Source: Terribacillus saccharophilus
GTDB taxonomy: Bacteria > Bacillota > Bacilli > Bacillales > Amphibacillaceae
DNA: 64,000 nucleotides
Reading direction: 5' to 3'
Assembly (NCBI GenBank): GCA_900110015.1
Contig: FOCD01000001.1
Span: forward strand, 682,001-746,000
Shown here in pieces: positions 1 to 8,572 of this stretch (its first letter is position 1; each line of letters begins with the position of its first letter). Made by a program: the position numbers and the translations under genes. A model generated the notes under the pieces. That model did no database searches. It saw only the letters and a list, made by a program, of their open reading frames with translations, and was not told where the DNA came from.

Positions 1-202
1 CAGACGAAGTCAAATAAGACAATAAAACAATTAAAGTGGATTGGGTATAGTTTAATTCAAAAGCATGCTTGTAAAGTATAACTAAAGCAGGCACCATACC
101 TGTTGTTACTAAATCATTTAAGAAATGAGAACCGCTAAACGTAAAGATAGCCCGGCGATAGAGGGGCTCTTGTTGTTGAGCTGATGACTGAGAAGCTTCC
201 AA
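1..202 (-). CDS. MFS transporter, Fsr-like (partial, N-terminus only)
   Basis: This is the first 67 codons of a gene that runs off the left edge. The start is a TTG at 202, six bases behind a GAAGGTG ribosome binding site. After a polar Gln/Ser-rich leader the protein has the SHFLNDL motif, a hydrophobic stretch and YTQSTLIVLLSYLTSS. This pattern is typical of the first helices of the fosmidomycin-resistance (Fsr) branch of the major facilitator superfamily. It is probably a drug exporter in the membrane. The rest, including any substrate clues, lies outside the window. Confidence 0.7.
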   Translation of the reverse strand, partial: MEASQSSAQQQEPLYRRAIFTFSGSHFLNDLVTTGMVPALVILYKHAFELNYTQSTLIVLLSYLTSS

Positions 203-360
203 TTAATGCACCTTCTTTATATATATAATCTCTCCTCTTCTATATTTTATATCAACCTAAATAATATGTCATAATAAAGATTGAATAATAAAGGAAACTA
301 CCGAAATTATTGTAAATTCCTAATAGTTTTAACCCAAGGAAGCCTAAGAAGGTGCATACA

Positions 361-387
361 AAAAGGCTGTCATAATTGACAGCCTTT
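361..387 (-). terminator. Rho-independent terminator of the catalase gene
   Basis: An 11-bp perfect stem (AAAGGCTGTCA / TGACAGCCTTT) with a TAAT loop lies just beyond the catalase stop codon. In the minus-strand direction it is followed by a run of five T. Confidence 0.85.
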
Positions 388-404
388 CGCGTATAAAGTA
401 TTTC

Positions 405-2036
405 TTAATATTGGTCTGATTCGCGACTTTTTTCCACTGCTTCATCCGTTGCTTCATTGGCAGCTAGTGAACCTTGTCCGAATTTAGTTTTTCCTGCTTC
501 ACGTCCAGGAAGCTTAGCTTCCTCGTTGTTTTCTTTGATTTCTTTCAGCTTCGCTTCAATGCCTTCTTTCACACGGCGGCCATACTCTTTATCTGCTTGT
601 GTGAAGTGTTCAATCATGGCGCTTTGAATCGATTCATCACACACTGCTAACGCATTGGATAAGTTATTGATCAACTCGTCTCGCTCCCAATCTTCAAAGC
701 TGCGATACGTTTCGCCTGCTTGTCCATAGTTATTCGGACGATCGATTGGAGCGCTCATTGCTGCTGCATTAAACGTAGGGCGATGCTGCGGACGCTCTCC
801 TTTATCCGCTTCCTGTAAACCGCCCAGCATGGATGGTTCATAATTGATATGCGGATTATCGCCGGACTCTTTCGGGTCGCGGATATCCATTTGACCACGA
901 TGCTGATTGGTCTGGACCTGTGTCTTTGGTGCATTGACCGGCAGTTTCAAGTAGTTTGCCCCTACACGGTAACGCTGCGTATCGGAATAGGAGAATGTAC
1001 GTCCTTGCAGCATTTTGTCATCAGAAAAGTCCATTCCATCGACAAGCACTCCTGTGCCGAATGCTGCTTGTTCGATCTCTGCATGATAATCGACTGGATT
1101 GCGGTCTAAGACCATCTTTCCAACTGGCAGCCACGGGAACTTATCTTCTGGCCATAGTTTTGTATCATCTAGAGGATCAAAATCCAATTCTTCATGGTAG
1201 TCATCCTCCATGATCTGTACAAACAGTTCCCATTCAGGATAATCTCCTTGCTCTATTGCTTCAAACAGATCCTGTGTGGCATGGCCAGTGTTTTTACCTT
1301 GAATATAATTAGCTTCTTCTTGGGTCAGATTCCGGATGCCTTGCTTTGGTTCCCAGTGATACTTCACAAGGACAGCCTCACCCTTGTCATTAACCCATTT
1401 ATACGTATTAACACCTGAACCTTGCATATGACGGTACGTTGCAGGTATACCATATGGTGAGAATAAGAATGTAATCATATGTGTTGCTTCTGGAGAACGT
1501 GAAACAAAGTCGAACATACGCTGCGGGTTCGGAACGTTTGAAACTGGATCTGCTTTAAATGCGTGAATCATATCCGGGAACTTCATAGCATCACGGATAA
1601 AGAAAATCTTAAGGTTGTTACCAACCAAGTCCCAGTTACCGTCTTCTGTGTACATTTTTACAGCAAATCCACGAGGATCCCGCTCTGTTTCCGGCGAATC
1701 TTTTGAGCCTGCTACAGTAGAGAAACGAACCATTAATGGTGTTTTCTTACCTTTACCTGAAAAGACTTTTGCCCTTGTATACTTCTCTACAGGCTCGTCT
1801 CCTACTTTTCCGTACGTTTCGAAGTAGCCAAATGCTCCGGCACCTCTAGCGTGTACAACCCGCTCTGGAACTTCTTCCCGATCAAAATGGGAAATCTTCT
1901 CGATAAAATGATAATTCTCAAGTGTTGCTGGACCACGGTCACCAATCGTACGGATATTCTGATTATCTGTAACTGGATGCCCCTGTCTCGTAGTTAACGT
2001 TTTTCTTTCGACATTTTTATCCTTATTCTCAGCCAA
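405..2036 (-). CDS. katA: Catalase, monofunctional heme type (small-subunit clade)
   Basis: The gene encodes a 543-residue heme catalase that converts hydrogen peroxide to water and oxygen in the cytoplasm. The distal His is in [12 protein letters not shown] (His62), the catalytic Asn in [12 protein letters not shown] (Asn140), and the proximal heme-ligand Tyr in [12 protein letters not shown] (about Tyr350). The length is normal for small-subunit catalases. The start is TTG at 2036 behind AAGGAGGT at good spacing. It is a single-gene unit: a terminator follows, and the upstream region carries two weak PerR-like sequences, which would fit peroxide induction. The assignment is secure. The name katA is by analogy to the vegetative B. 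subtilis enzyme. Confidence 0.95.
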   Translation of the reverse strand: MAENKDKNVERKTLTTRQGHPVTDNQNIRTIGDRGPATLENYHFIEKISHFDREEVPERVVHARGAGAFGYFETYGKVGDEPVEKYTRAKVFSGKGKKTPLMVRFSTVAGSKDSPETERDPRGFAVKMYTEDGNWDLVGNNLKIFFIRDAMKFPDMIHAFKADPVSNVPNPQRMFDFVSRSPEATHMITFLFSPYGIPATYRHMQGSGVNTYKWVNDKGEAVLVKYHWEPKQGIRNLTQEEANYIQGKNTGHATQDLFEAIEQGDYPEWELFVQIMEDDYHEELDFDPLDDTKLWPEDKFPWLPVGKMVLDRNPVDYHAEIEQAAFGTGVLVDGMDFSDDKMLQGRTFSYSDTQRYRVGANYLKLPVNAPKTQVQTNQHRGQMDIRDPKESGDNPHINYEPSMLGGLQEADKGERPQHRPTFNAAAMSAPIDRPNNYGQAGETYRSFEDWERDELINNLSNALAVCDESIQSAMIEHFTQADKEYGRRVKEGIEAKLKEIKENNEEAKLPGREAGKTKFGQGSLAANEATDEAVEKSRESDQY

Positions 2037-2059
2037 ATTGGTGTACCTCCTTAGATTAT

Positions 2060-2105
2060 TCGAAATAATTCTAACATTCTAATTTAGGATCTTCAATTAT
2101 TATAC
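2060..2105 (-). promoter_or_regulatory. katA control region: -10 element and PerR/Fur-like half-sites
   Basis: On the minus strand a TATAAT (2099-2104) precedes katA; no convincing -35 was found. Two 7-1-7 sites resemble the PerR box TTATAATnATTATAA: 2091-2105 and 2060-2074 each match about 10 of 14 positions, with one good and one poor half. Inside the second, ATTATT and AATAAT form an inverted repeat. Direct peroxide control by PerR is an inference from catalase biology. The remainder of the 327-base gap between katA and the next gene (2106-2336) shows only AT-rich sequence. Confidence 0.35.
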
Positions 2106-2363
2106 TTGTTATTTAATAAAAATTATCCAATTGTAATGATTCCAAAGAACAGTTTTTCTAAATTTTCATAACAATTTATTAGCTATAATTTGCGTGCAGA
2201 ATCAATTACTGATCAACTCCAGCTACTTCCAACCCAGAAGCTATTATTCACGGTACTACCTTTCCCGATTCTATATAGAAATAAACGTAAAAAAACTACG
2301 TTTTAAATCAAGAAGCTTTTGTTATGAAATATGTACTATAATTGTGTAAAAAGGATGCGTATT

Positions 2364-3752
2364 ATGCCGATTAATTCTTTTGAAAACTATCCAATGAGTT
2401 GGAAACCATCAATTGATAAGAATAAAAAGCCTATTTATAATGTAATATCCGAGCAATTGGAACATGATATAGTAAACGGTATTTTAGTACCTGGAACCAA
2501 ACTTCCTCCGCAAAGAGAACTTGCTGATTATTTGGATCTTAATGTAAGCACCATATCGAAAGCCTTTAAAGTCTGTGAATTAAAGGGTTTGTTAAGTGCT
2601 TCTGTAGGAAGTGGTACATATGTATCGTATGATGCGTTGTCGAATGCTTATTTACTCGAGGATACAAAGCCTAAGCATTTAATAGAGATGGGTGCAACAC
2701 TACCCGATGATGCTTCTTACGAGCCCCTGCTGCATCAACTGAAAATCATGTTACAAGAGTCGAATTATGAAAAGTGGTTCGGTTATGGCCGGTATGGCGA
2801 AAGCTCGTGGCAAAAGGATGCAGCTGTAAAGCTGATGCAAAGAAGTGGATTTGAAACATCTGTTGAGCATATCTTGTTTGCAAATGGCGGGCAAAATGCA
2901 ATCGCTGCTACATTAGCAAGTCTATGTAAGCCTGGGGATCGCATTGGTGTGGATCTTCATACATATCCTGGTTTAAAAACGGTTGCTTCCATGCTTAGTG
3001 TACAAACCGTACCGATAAAATCTGATAAATATGAAATGAGTCCGGAAGCACTTGAATATGCTTGTAAAAATGAAAACATTAAAGGAATTTATTTGATTCC
3101 GGATTATCACAACCCTACCGCTTCCTTTCTCTCTGTTGAAAAACGAAAAAGCATTGCAGAAATTGCAAAGAAATATAACCTGTTTGTTATAGAAGATGCA
3201 TCTTATCACTTACTTAACAAAGAGCCGCTGCCCGCACTTGCATCTTTTGCTCCGGAACAGGTCATCCATATTGCAAGCTTATCGAAATCATTAGCTCCAG
3301 GACTGCGACTTGCCTATGTAGCTGTACCAAGACAATACAAAGAGCCCATCTCAAAAGCGCTCTACAACTTAAACATTACTGTTTCTCCTCTGCTAGCAGA
3401 ACTAACAGCCCGCACGATTGTGTCCAATCAATTCGAAGTCTTAATCGAGGGTCACCGTGAACAGACGATTCGCAGAAATCAAATTGCAAATAAGTACTTT
3501 AAGAACTACTCATGTTTAGGTACTGATACGGGTATCTTTCGTTGGCTGGTATTACCCGGTAAGATTACTGGCGCTGCGTTCGAAGCATTAGCAGCACAAC
3601 AAGGGGTGCAAGTGTATGCCGCTGACCGTTTTGTAGTCGGCAACAGCTCACCTGAAAGAGCTGTTAGAGTTGCTGTGTGCGCACCAGAAACCATAGAAGA
3701 GCTCGAGCAAGGGTTAGCGGTCCTTAAACAACTGCTAGACAAAATCAAGTAA
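2364..3752 (+). CDS. MocR-family regulator (GntR wHTH fused to aminotransferase fold)
   Basis: This is a 462-residue PLP-dependent transcription factor. The N-terminal 80 or so residues are a GntR winged helix (LPPQRELADYLDLNVSTISKAF). The rest is a class I aminotransferase fold with the PLP lysine in ASLSKSLAPGLRLAY. An earlier in-frame ATG at 2331 overlaps the TATAAT -10 element (2337-2342), so the ATG at 2364 behind AAAAGGA is preferred. The next gene is an MFS pump in the same direction. B. subtilis has the same arrangement in ydeF-ydeG, which suggests local control of the transporter. The effector ligand is unknown. Confidence 0.85.
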   Translation: MPINSFENYPMSWKPSIDKNKKPIYNVISEQLEHDIVNGILVPGTKLPPQRELADYLDLNVSTISKAFKVCELKGLLSASVGSGTYVSYDALSNAYLLEDTKPKHLIEMGATLPDDASYEPLLHQLKIMLQESNYEKWFGYGRYGESSWQKDAAVKLMQRSGFETSVEHILFANGGQNAIAATLASLCKPGDRIGVDLHTYPGLKTVASMLSVQTVPIKSDKYEMSPEALEYACKNENIKGIYLIPDYHNPTASFLSVEKRKSIAEIAKKYNLFVIEDASYHLLNKEPLPALASFAPEQVIHIASLSKSLAPGLRLAYVAVPRQYKEPISKALYNLNITVSPLLAELTARTIVSNQFEVLIEGHREQTIRRNQIANKYFKNYSCLGTDTGIFRWLVLPGKITGAAFEALAAQQGVQVYAADRFVVGNSSPERAVRVAVCAPETIEELEQGLAVLKQLLDKIK

Positions 3753-3760
3753 TATTGTTC

Positions 3761-3806
3761 GCCATACAATTATCATATTGTATGGCTTTTTCGTGCGTGC
3801 TATGAT
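3761..3806 (+). promoter_or_regulatory. Terminator whose stem contains the -35 of the next promoter
   Basis: A 10-bp perfect stem (GCCATACAAT, 3761-3770, with ATTGTATGGC, 3777-3786) followed by five T ends the MocR transcript. The right arm also supplies TTGTAT (3778-3783), which stands exactly 17 bases before TATGAT (3801-3806) and would serve as a sigma-A promoter for the MFS gene. The overlap is seen directly; that it is used as a promoter is inference. Confidence 0.6.
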
Positions 3807-3860
3807 AATGCAAACCTAGGTTGGAGGCTTATACATTGTTATGGAGAGGTGATTTACACA

Positions 3861-5144
3861 TTGAATAATAAAACGTTTGAAAAATCGCAGTCATCTTTAG
3901 TACAAAGCTATGTTCGTTCTACAGAAAAACAAAAAGCATTATACAAGCGTACATTATTCGTTGTTAGCATTTCTCAAATCTTTGGAGGAGCAGGATTAGC
4001 GGCAGGAGTTACCGTTGGTGCACTCATTGCCCAACAGATGCTTGGAACTGATGCATATGCCGGTCTCCCTACTGCGTTATTTACATTAGGATCAGCAGGA
4101 GCTGCATACTCTGTTGGCAAACTTTCACAGCGTTACGGGCGCCGCACTGGTCTTTCAGTTGGGTTTATTATCGGCGGTCTTGGAGCAATAGGTGTTATCA
4201 TCGCAGCAATTATAAATAGTATTTTGCTATTGTTCGCTTCTTTGCTCATATACGGAGCCGGGACAGCAACCAATTTGCAAGCACGTTATGCAGGCACTGA
4301 CTTAGCAAACAGTAAACAGCGTGCGACAGCCATTAGTATGACAATGGTCTTCACGACATTTGGTGCTGTTGCTGGACCAAACCTAGTAAATGTGATGGGA
4401 AGTTTTGCTGAGTCTGTCGGAGTTCCATCACTTGCAGGTCCTTTTATATTAGCAGCAGCTGCTTACATTTTAGCAGGTCTTGTTCTTTTTATTTTGCTAC
4501 GCCCAGAACCGTTAATTATTGCTAAAGCTATTGAAGCCGCGAAACAAAAACACCATGAGAGTGAAGAAATAGGAACATCAGTACATACAAACAAAAGAGG
4601 CATTTTTGTTGGCGCCACTATCATGATTCTCACACAAATCGTCATGGTAGCGATCATGACTATGACACCGGTTCACATGAGCCATCATGGTCATGGGTTG
4701 GGTACAGTAGGTTTAGTAATCGGTTTCCACATAGGCGCCATGTATCTCCCTTCTCTATTTACAGGCGTTCTTGTTGATAAATTAGGGCGTATAACAATGG
4801 CAATTGCTTCTGGAGTTACTTTGCTTCTAGCTGGCTTAATTGCAGCATTAGCCCCAGGAGATTCTATGACTCTGCTAATCATTGCCCTATCCTTACTTGG
4901 ATTAGGATGGAACTTTGGTTTAATAAGCGGTACTGCGCTTCTTGTTGACTCAACTGAAACTAGCACCCGTGCCAAAACTCAAGGTACTGTCGATGTTTTG
5001 ATCGCTTTATCAGGAGCTGCAGGAGGCGCTTTGTCTGGAATGATTGTAGCAGGTACTAGTTTTTCAACGTTATCAGTTGTTGGTGGCATACTTTCGATTT
5101 TATTGATTCCAGTGGTAATATGGTATCGCCAAAGCAAGAATTGA
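3861..5144 (+). CDS. MFS transporter, 12-TM drug/metabolite exporter (YdeG-like)
   Basis: This is a 427-residue major facilitator protein with about 12 hydrophobic segments. The loop GKLSQRYGRRTGLSVG after TM2 is the signature MFS motif A, and GVLVDKLGR repeats it in the second half. A His-rich loop (HMSHHGHG) sits mid-protein. The start is TTG at 3861: the ribosome binding site GGAGAGGTGAT covers the GTG at 3849 and so excludes it. Its MocR neighbour probably controls it. The substrate cannot be read from sequence. Confidence 0.85.
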   Translation: MNNKTFEKSQSSLVQSYVRSTEKQKALYKRTLFVVSISQIFGGAGLAAGVTVGALIAQQMLGTDAYAGLPTALFTLGSAGAAYSVGKLSQRYGRRTGLSVGFIIGGLGAIGVIIAAIINSILLLFASLLIYGAGTATNLQARYAGTDLANSKQRATAISMTMVFTTFGAVAGPNLVNVMGSFAESVGVPSLAGPFILAAAAYILAGLVLFILLRPEPLIIAKAIEAAKQKHHESEEIGTSVHTNKRGIFVGATIMILTQIVMVAIMTMTPVHMSHHGHGLGTVGLVIGFHIGAMYLPSLFTGVLVDKLGRITMAIASGVTLLLAGLIAALAPGDSMTLLIIALSLLGLGWNFGLISGTALLVDSTETSTRAKTQGTVDVLIALSGAAGGALSGMIVAGTSFSTLSVVGGILSILLIPVVIWYRQSKN

Positions 5145-5162
5145 AGAATTGCACTTTCTTGA

Positions 5163-5200
5163 AAAAAAGGCTGTACACAGTTACTGTGTATAGCCTTTTT
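5163..5200 (+). terminator. Terminator of the MFS gene
   Basis: A long stem formed by AAAAAGGCTGTACACAGT and its near-perfect complement is followed by T residues. It lies 20 bases after the MFS stop. A-runs on the left side could let it also act on minus-strand transcripts. Confidence 0.85.
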
Positions 5201-5460
5201 GATTTTCACAACATTATCTCTGCTTATCAAACCAATTATGTTCCATCATATAATCAGCACCTTCTTTTACTGTTTCCAAAAGTGCATGTCTCGGATAATA
5301 CTCAAGCGTCATTACTCACTAGTTATGATAAAATCAACAAAATTCAAGTAACAGATCAGGCAGGGTCTTTCATACATGTTATCCTAATTCACTAATAAAC
5401 TAGATAAATAGAATTCCTCCTCCGATAATGCGGGAAGGGGTATTCTTAGTTTAGATACAT
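5201..5460. other. Intergenic region between convergent MFS and SMR genes
   Basis: No supported gene was found. An imperfect GC-containing hairpin (about 5411-5445: GAATTCCTCCTCC pairing with GGAAGGGGTATTC) may end the minus-strand SMR operon. Open frames crossing this area run through the MFS terminator and have no ribosome binding site. Confidence 0.4.
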
Positions 5461-5775
5461 TTAACCAATAAGTTTTAAACCTACTGCAGCACTAAGCACC
5501 ATCGCCATAAACAACAGTCGTTTCCAACTTTTTGACTCCTCATAAAATAGGATGCCAACAAGTCCTGATCCGACTGTTCCTATTCCTGTCCATATAGCAT
5601 AAGCAGTTCCCATTGGTAAAGATTGCATTGCTAAGCTCAGGAAAGTAAAACTGGCTGCCAGTCCTAGTATAAACACGGAGAACGTTAACACACTCTTCTT
5701 TTGACGTATCATGTTTAAACCTGTAACTCCAACAACTTCAAAGGCTCCAGCACATATAAGAAACATCCACGACAT
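5461..5775 (-). CDS. yvdR: Small multidrug resistance (SMR) pump subunit, YvdR-like
   Basis: A 104-residue four-helix membrane protein of the SMR family, which exports cations by proton antiport. The essential membrane Glu is Glu13 (GAFEVVGVTGL), and GTAYAIWTGIGTVG forms the conserved TM3 interface. It overlaps the preceding SMR gene by one base (TAATG), so the two are translated together. Paired SMR genes usually form a heterodimer. The order TetR-SMR-SMR matches B. subtilis yvdTSR. Drug or guanidinium specificity cannot be settled from sequence. Confidence 0.88.
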   Translation of the reverse strand: MSWMFLICAGAFEVVGVTGLNMIRQKKSVLTFSVFILGLAASFTFLSLAMQSLPMGTAYAIWTGIGTVGSGLVGILFYEESKSWKRLLFMAMVLSAAVGLKLIG

Positions 5776-6116
5776 TACGCAGCAACCTCTTCTCTCTCCG
5801 GCTTTCCTGTCACTAACTTAAGACCAATAACACCAGTTAACAAGACAAGAATCAAGATTATCTTCATAGGCTTAAATGGTTCTCCAAAAGCCACTATTTC
5901 TAACAGTACTGTTCCTGCTGTACCTAAACCAGTAAATACTGCATATGCAGTTCCAACTGGCAGTCCCGCAGTTGCCTTAGTAAAAAGTACGAATGAAGCA
6001 ATAAGCAAGATTATAGTTCCACCCCATGTAAGTATATCGTAGGAATGCTTTAGTCCAGTAACCCAGCCTACCTCTAATACTGCCCCCATAACAACCAAAA
6101 ACCAAGCGCGATTCAT
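5775..6116 (-). CDS. yvdS: Small multidrug resistance (SMR) pump subunit, YvdS-like
   Basis: A 113-residue SMR protein with four predicted helices, the essential Glu15 ([12 protein letters not shown]) and the [14 protein letters not shown] motif. It differs from its partner by a longer charged tail ([10 protein letters not shown]), a typical asymmetry of two-component SMR pumps. It overlaps the TetR stop and the next SMR start by one base each, which makes a tight three-gene operon controlled by the operator at 6697-6716. Confidence 0.88.
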   Translation of the reverse strand: MNRAWFLVVMGAVLEVGWVTGLKHSYDILTWGGTIILLIASFVLFTKATAGLPVGTAYAVFTGLGTAGTVLLEIVAFGEPFKPMKIILILVLLTGVIGLKLVTGKPEREEVAA

Positions 6117-6688
6117 TAAAATTCTCCCTTCATTGCACGGATACCTTGCCAGTACACAAGCAAAGATTTTTCAGTACGCTCTTTTAAGCGCTCTGATGTA
6201 CCGTACAAAAACTCTACAAATAATCCATCTAATAGTGTAAGAAAAGCTATTGCAGCAGCTTTTGAATCAACTGCGTATTGTTGTTCAAAAAGCGATTCAA
6301 TTAAGTCCTCTAATTGATCAAGGTATTTATATGTTTCTTTTATTATTAATTCTCTGAGTTGCACTGGAGGAAAGAATGAACTCCTAATATAAAAACTTGT
6401 ATTTGTATTCTTCTGGCAACGCTCCAAGTACTCCTTAATAAATTGATTCAATAAATCTTTAAGAGATATGTCCTCATCATCTTCTAAAAATCTTTTAACA
6501 AATAATAATTCCTTTTCCACTGCATCTTGAAAGGCTTGCAGAAAAAGTTCCTCTTTACTTTTAAAGTGCGAATAAATAGACTGCTTTTTGATTCCTACAT
6601 CACTAGCAATTGTGGATAGCGATGCACCTTCATATCCACTTTTAGCAATATGAATTTTTGCTATTTCAATTAGTTGATCAGATTTCAT
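6116..6688 (-). CDS. yvdT: TetR-family repressor of the SMR operon, YvdT-like
   Basis: A 190-residue TetR regulator. The N-terminal helix-turn-helix is seen in [37 protein letters not shown], followed by an all-helical ligand domain. It is the first gene of its operon and is translated with the two SMR genes through TAATG overlaps, so it very likely represses its own promoter. A 20-bp palindrome immediately upstream is the likely site. The inducer is probably a substrate of the pump (inference). Confidence 0.9.
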   Translation of the reverse strand: MKSDQLIEIAKIHIAKSGYEGASLSTIASDVGIKKQSIYSHFKSKEELFLQAFQDAVEKELLFVKRFLEDDEDISLKDLLNQFIKEYLERCQKNTNTSFYIRSSFFPPVQLRELIIKETYKYLDQLEDLIESLFEQQYAVDSKAAAIAFLTLLDGLFVEFLYGTSERLKERTEKSLLVYWQGIRAMKGEF

Positions 6689-6696
6689 TATATCCC

Positions 6697-6747
6697 CCTT
6701 ACGAACGGTCGTAAGGTAAAAATAACACTATACCAATATCTTGTCAA
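6697..6747 (-). promoter_or_regulatory. Sigma-A promoter and TetR operator of the SMR operon
   Basis: On the minus strand TTGACA (6742-6747) stands 17 bases before TATTTT (6719-6724). Directly downstream, over the expected transcription start, lies the palindrome CCTTACGA-ACGG-TCGTAAGG (6697-6716). It resembles the TTACGAnnnnTCGTAA-type sites bound by QacR/TetR-like pump repressors. This layout predicts simple steric repression. Confidence 0.85.
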
Positions 6748-6892
6748 ACCGAATTGTAAATTAATAAAATTAAAAGAAAATGTTAATCTCTAGTTAGCCT
6801 CATTGGTCTGTTCGTTCCTGTTAAAAATTAGTGTAACCTGTTGTGCCAAACTTAACTGGATTGATAATCCTAGCAATCCGCTTATTGAGACA

Positions 6893-6949
6893 CAAAAAAA
6901 CTTCCCTTAGCAACAGTATTGTTAATTAACTGTTTACCTCAAGGGAAGC
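6893..6949 (-). terminator. Terminator of the aldo-keto reductase gene
   Basis: A long hairpin has an outer stem GCTTCCCTT / AAGGGAAG and an inner AACAGT / ACTGTT stem. In the minus direction it is followed by seven T. It lies about 50 bases beyond the reductase stop. The rest of the 308-base gap (6748-6892) shows nothing else. Confidence 0.85.
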
Positions 6950-6996
6950 ATTCTATATTTCATTAAAGAAGGTTTAAGTGTTATTTAATGAAATTT

Positions 6997-7845
6997 TTAT
7001 TTACCTAAACCTGTTAGGAATTCAACAGTTTCTGGGTCGTAATGTGAGAAGAACAAACTTTGATCTTGATCAAGTTGAGAAATTTTAGTCATGTCCTCAT
7101 TTGTTAATTCAAAATCAAAAACATCGAAATTCTGGATCATGCGCTCTTTCGTTACCGTTTTAGGAATTACAACTACATTGCGTTGAATGAGATAACGCAG
7201 TGCTACTTGAGCAACAGATTTATTATACTGCTCCCCAACCTCTTTTAGAGTTTCATTAGTAAAGAAATCATTTTTCCCTTCAGCAAAAGGACCCCAGGAC
7301 TCGATTTGAGTACCGAACTTCTCCATTATCTTTTGTGCTTCTTTTTGTTGGTTGAAGACATGTGTTTCCACTTGGTTAACCATTGGAGTGATTTCGCTAA
7401 ATTGAGCGATATCGATGAACCGATCAGGATAGAAATTACTTACCCCGATAGCTTTGATTTTTCCTGCTTTATAATACTCTTCCATAGCACGATACGTACC
7501 GTAATAATCATTAAAAGGCTGATGAATTAACAGTAAATCAATGTAGTTAGTTTGCAGCAAACGCAAAGATTCATCGATGGATGCTTTAGCTTTTTCATAA
7601 CCAGCATTAGAAATCCAAACTTTTGTCGTAATAAAGAATTCTTCCCGAGCAATGCCGCTTTTTCGAACTGCATTACCTACAGCTTCTTCATTACCGTATG
7701 CCTGAGCGGTATCAATGGAGCGATATCCGACTTCAATGGCTTCCGATACCACTCGTTCACATTCTTCAAGGTCATCGACTTGGTACACCCCGAAACCTAG
7801 TATTGGCATCTTGATTCCATTTGATAAAGTAATAGTTTCCATCAT
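6997..7845 (-). CDS. Aldo/keto reductase (NADPH-dependent)
   Basis: A 282-residue (alpha/beta)8 aldo/keto reductase that reduces aldehydes or ketones with NADPH. The full catalytic tetrad is visible: Asp45, Tyr50 (DTAQAYGNEEAVG), Lys75 (TTKVW) and His108 (LLLIHQPF). The phosphate-binding motif VVIPKTVTKERM is near the C-terminus. The start follows AGGAGG. It has its own terminator and is separated from the upstream cupin gene by another, so it is probably a single unit despite resembling the reductase at 8573-9430. Substrate unknown; detoxification of reactive carbonyls is likely. Confidence 0.92.
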   Translation of the reverse strand: MMETITLSNGIKMPILGFGVYQVDDLEECERVVSEAIEVGYRSIDTAQAYGNEEAVGNAVRKSGIAREEFFITTKVWISNAGYEKAKASIDESLRLLQTNYIDLLLIHQPFNDYYGTYRAMEEYYKAGKIKAIGVSNFYPDRFIDIAQFSEITPMVNQVETHVFNQQKEAQKIMEKFGTQIESWGPFAEGKNDFFTNETLKEVGEQYNKSVAQVALRYLIQRNVVVIPKTVTKERMIQNFDVFDFELTNEDMTKISQLDQDQSLFFSHYDPETVEFLTGLGK

Positions 7846-8036
7846 AAATTCCTCCTAAATGTATTCCTGAGACAAGTTAATCTTACTGCATTCGCGTTAC
7901 ACTAAGGCAAGTGAATTGATTCGCAATTTCCCCCTAGTAAGACATTATTAATCTAATAGTTTGCATTTCGCTCTACTTTCTATAATGTTTGAAGGACCGT
8001 TAAGAGCAATCTTAGAAAACTTTTATTTCTGTATCA

Positions 8037-8075
8037 GAAAACAGGCTTTACACTTATTCAGTGAACAGCCTGTTC
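8037..8075 (-). terminator. Terminator after the cupin gene
   Basis: AACAGGCT and AGCCTGTT form a stem with inner ACACT/AGTG pairing. The minus-strand side ends in TTTT. It lies just after the cupin stop and separates that operon from the reductase at 6997-7845. Confidence 0.8.
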
Positions 8076-8086
8076 TCATTCTTTAT

Positions 8087-8500
8087 TTAGTCTTCCAATG
8101 AATCAAACAACTCATCGCTCACAGATTCCAGCCATTCAGGTTTACCTGCAGTTATTGCAATATGTTCAAACCAGCTATCCTTTGTAGCTCCATGCCAATG
8201 TTTTACACCATCATGTGTGACGATAACATCGCCAGCTTTTAAGAATTGCGCAGTTTTTCCTTCTTCTTGGTACCAGCCTTCTCCGCCTGTCACTAACAGA
8301 ATTTGAAACCCATCACGGTGAATGTGCCAGTTATTTCTGCAACCTGGTTCAAAGGTTACGTTCCCAACCCCAACATTCACTTTAGGATCAGCAACCAGTG
8401 TTTGAAGGTAACTTTGTCCTACGAAAAATTGTGCAAATGCATCATTTTTTTCTCCCACAGGGAAAATGACGCCATTTTTCACTTCTTCATGTTTTGCCAT
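8087..8500 (-). CDS. Cupin-domain protein
   Basis: A 137-residue single-domain cupin. Motif 1 reads WHIHRDGFQILLVTGGEGW, with Gln where the usual metal-ligand Glu sits. Motif 2 reads GDVIVTHDGVKHWHGA, which supplies another His. This version is common beside carboxymuconolactone decarboxylase genes. It is likely a metal-binding small-molecule enzyme or sensor. It is the last gene of the operon with the CMD protein and an aldo/keto reductase. The exact reaction is unknown. Start follows GGAGG. Confidence 0.85.
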   Translation of the reverse strand: MAKHEEVKNGVIFPVGEKNDAFAQFFVGQSYLQTLVADPKVNVGVGNVTFEPGCRNNWHIHRDGFQILLVTGGEGWYQEEGKTAQFLKAGDVIVTHDGVKHWHGATKDSWFEHIAITAGKPEWLESVSDELFDSLED

Positions 8501-8572
8501 CTTAATTCCTCCAATTAAATTTTCATTGGTTCTTGTGTAAATTAACTCCTACTACTATTTCTATTGCTATTC

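Noticed and set aside
206-357. 12-base inverted repeat ATGCACCTTCTT (206-217) and AAGAAGGTGCAT (346-357)
   Set aside because: One copy is simply the ribosome binding site of the partial MFS gene. With no target duplication or transposase between them, a mobile element is not supported.
5120-5395. Plus-strand 91-codon open frame after the MFS gene
   Set aside because: It starts inside the MFS gene, runs through a strong terminator and has no ribosome binding site of its own or protein-like composition.
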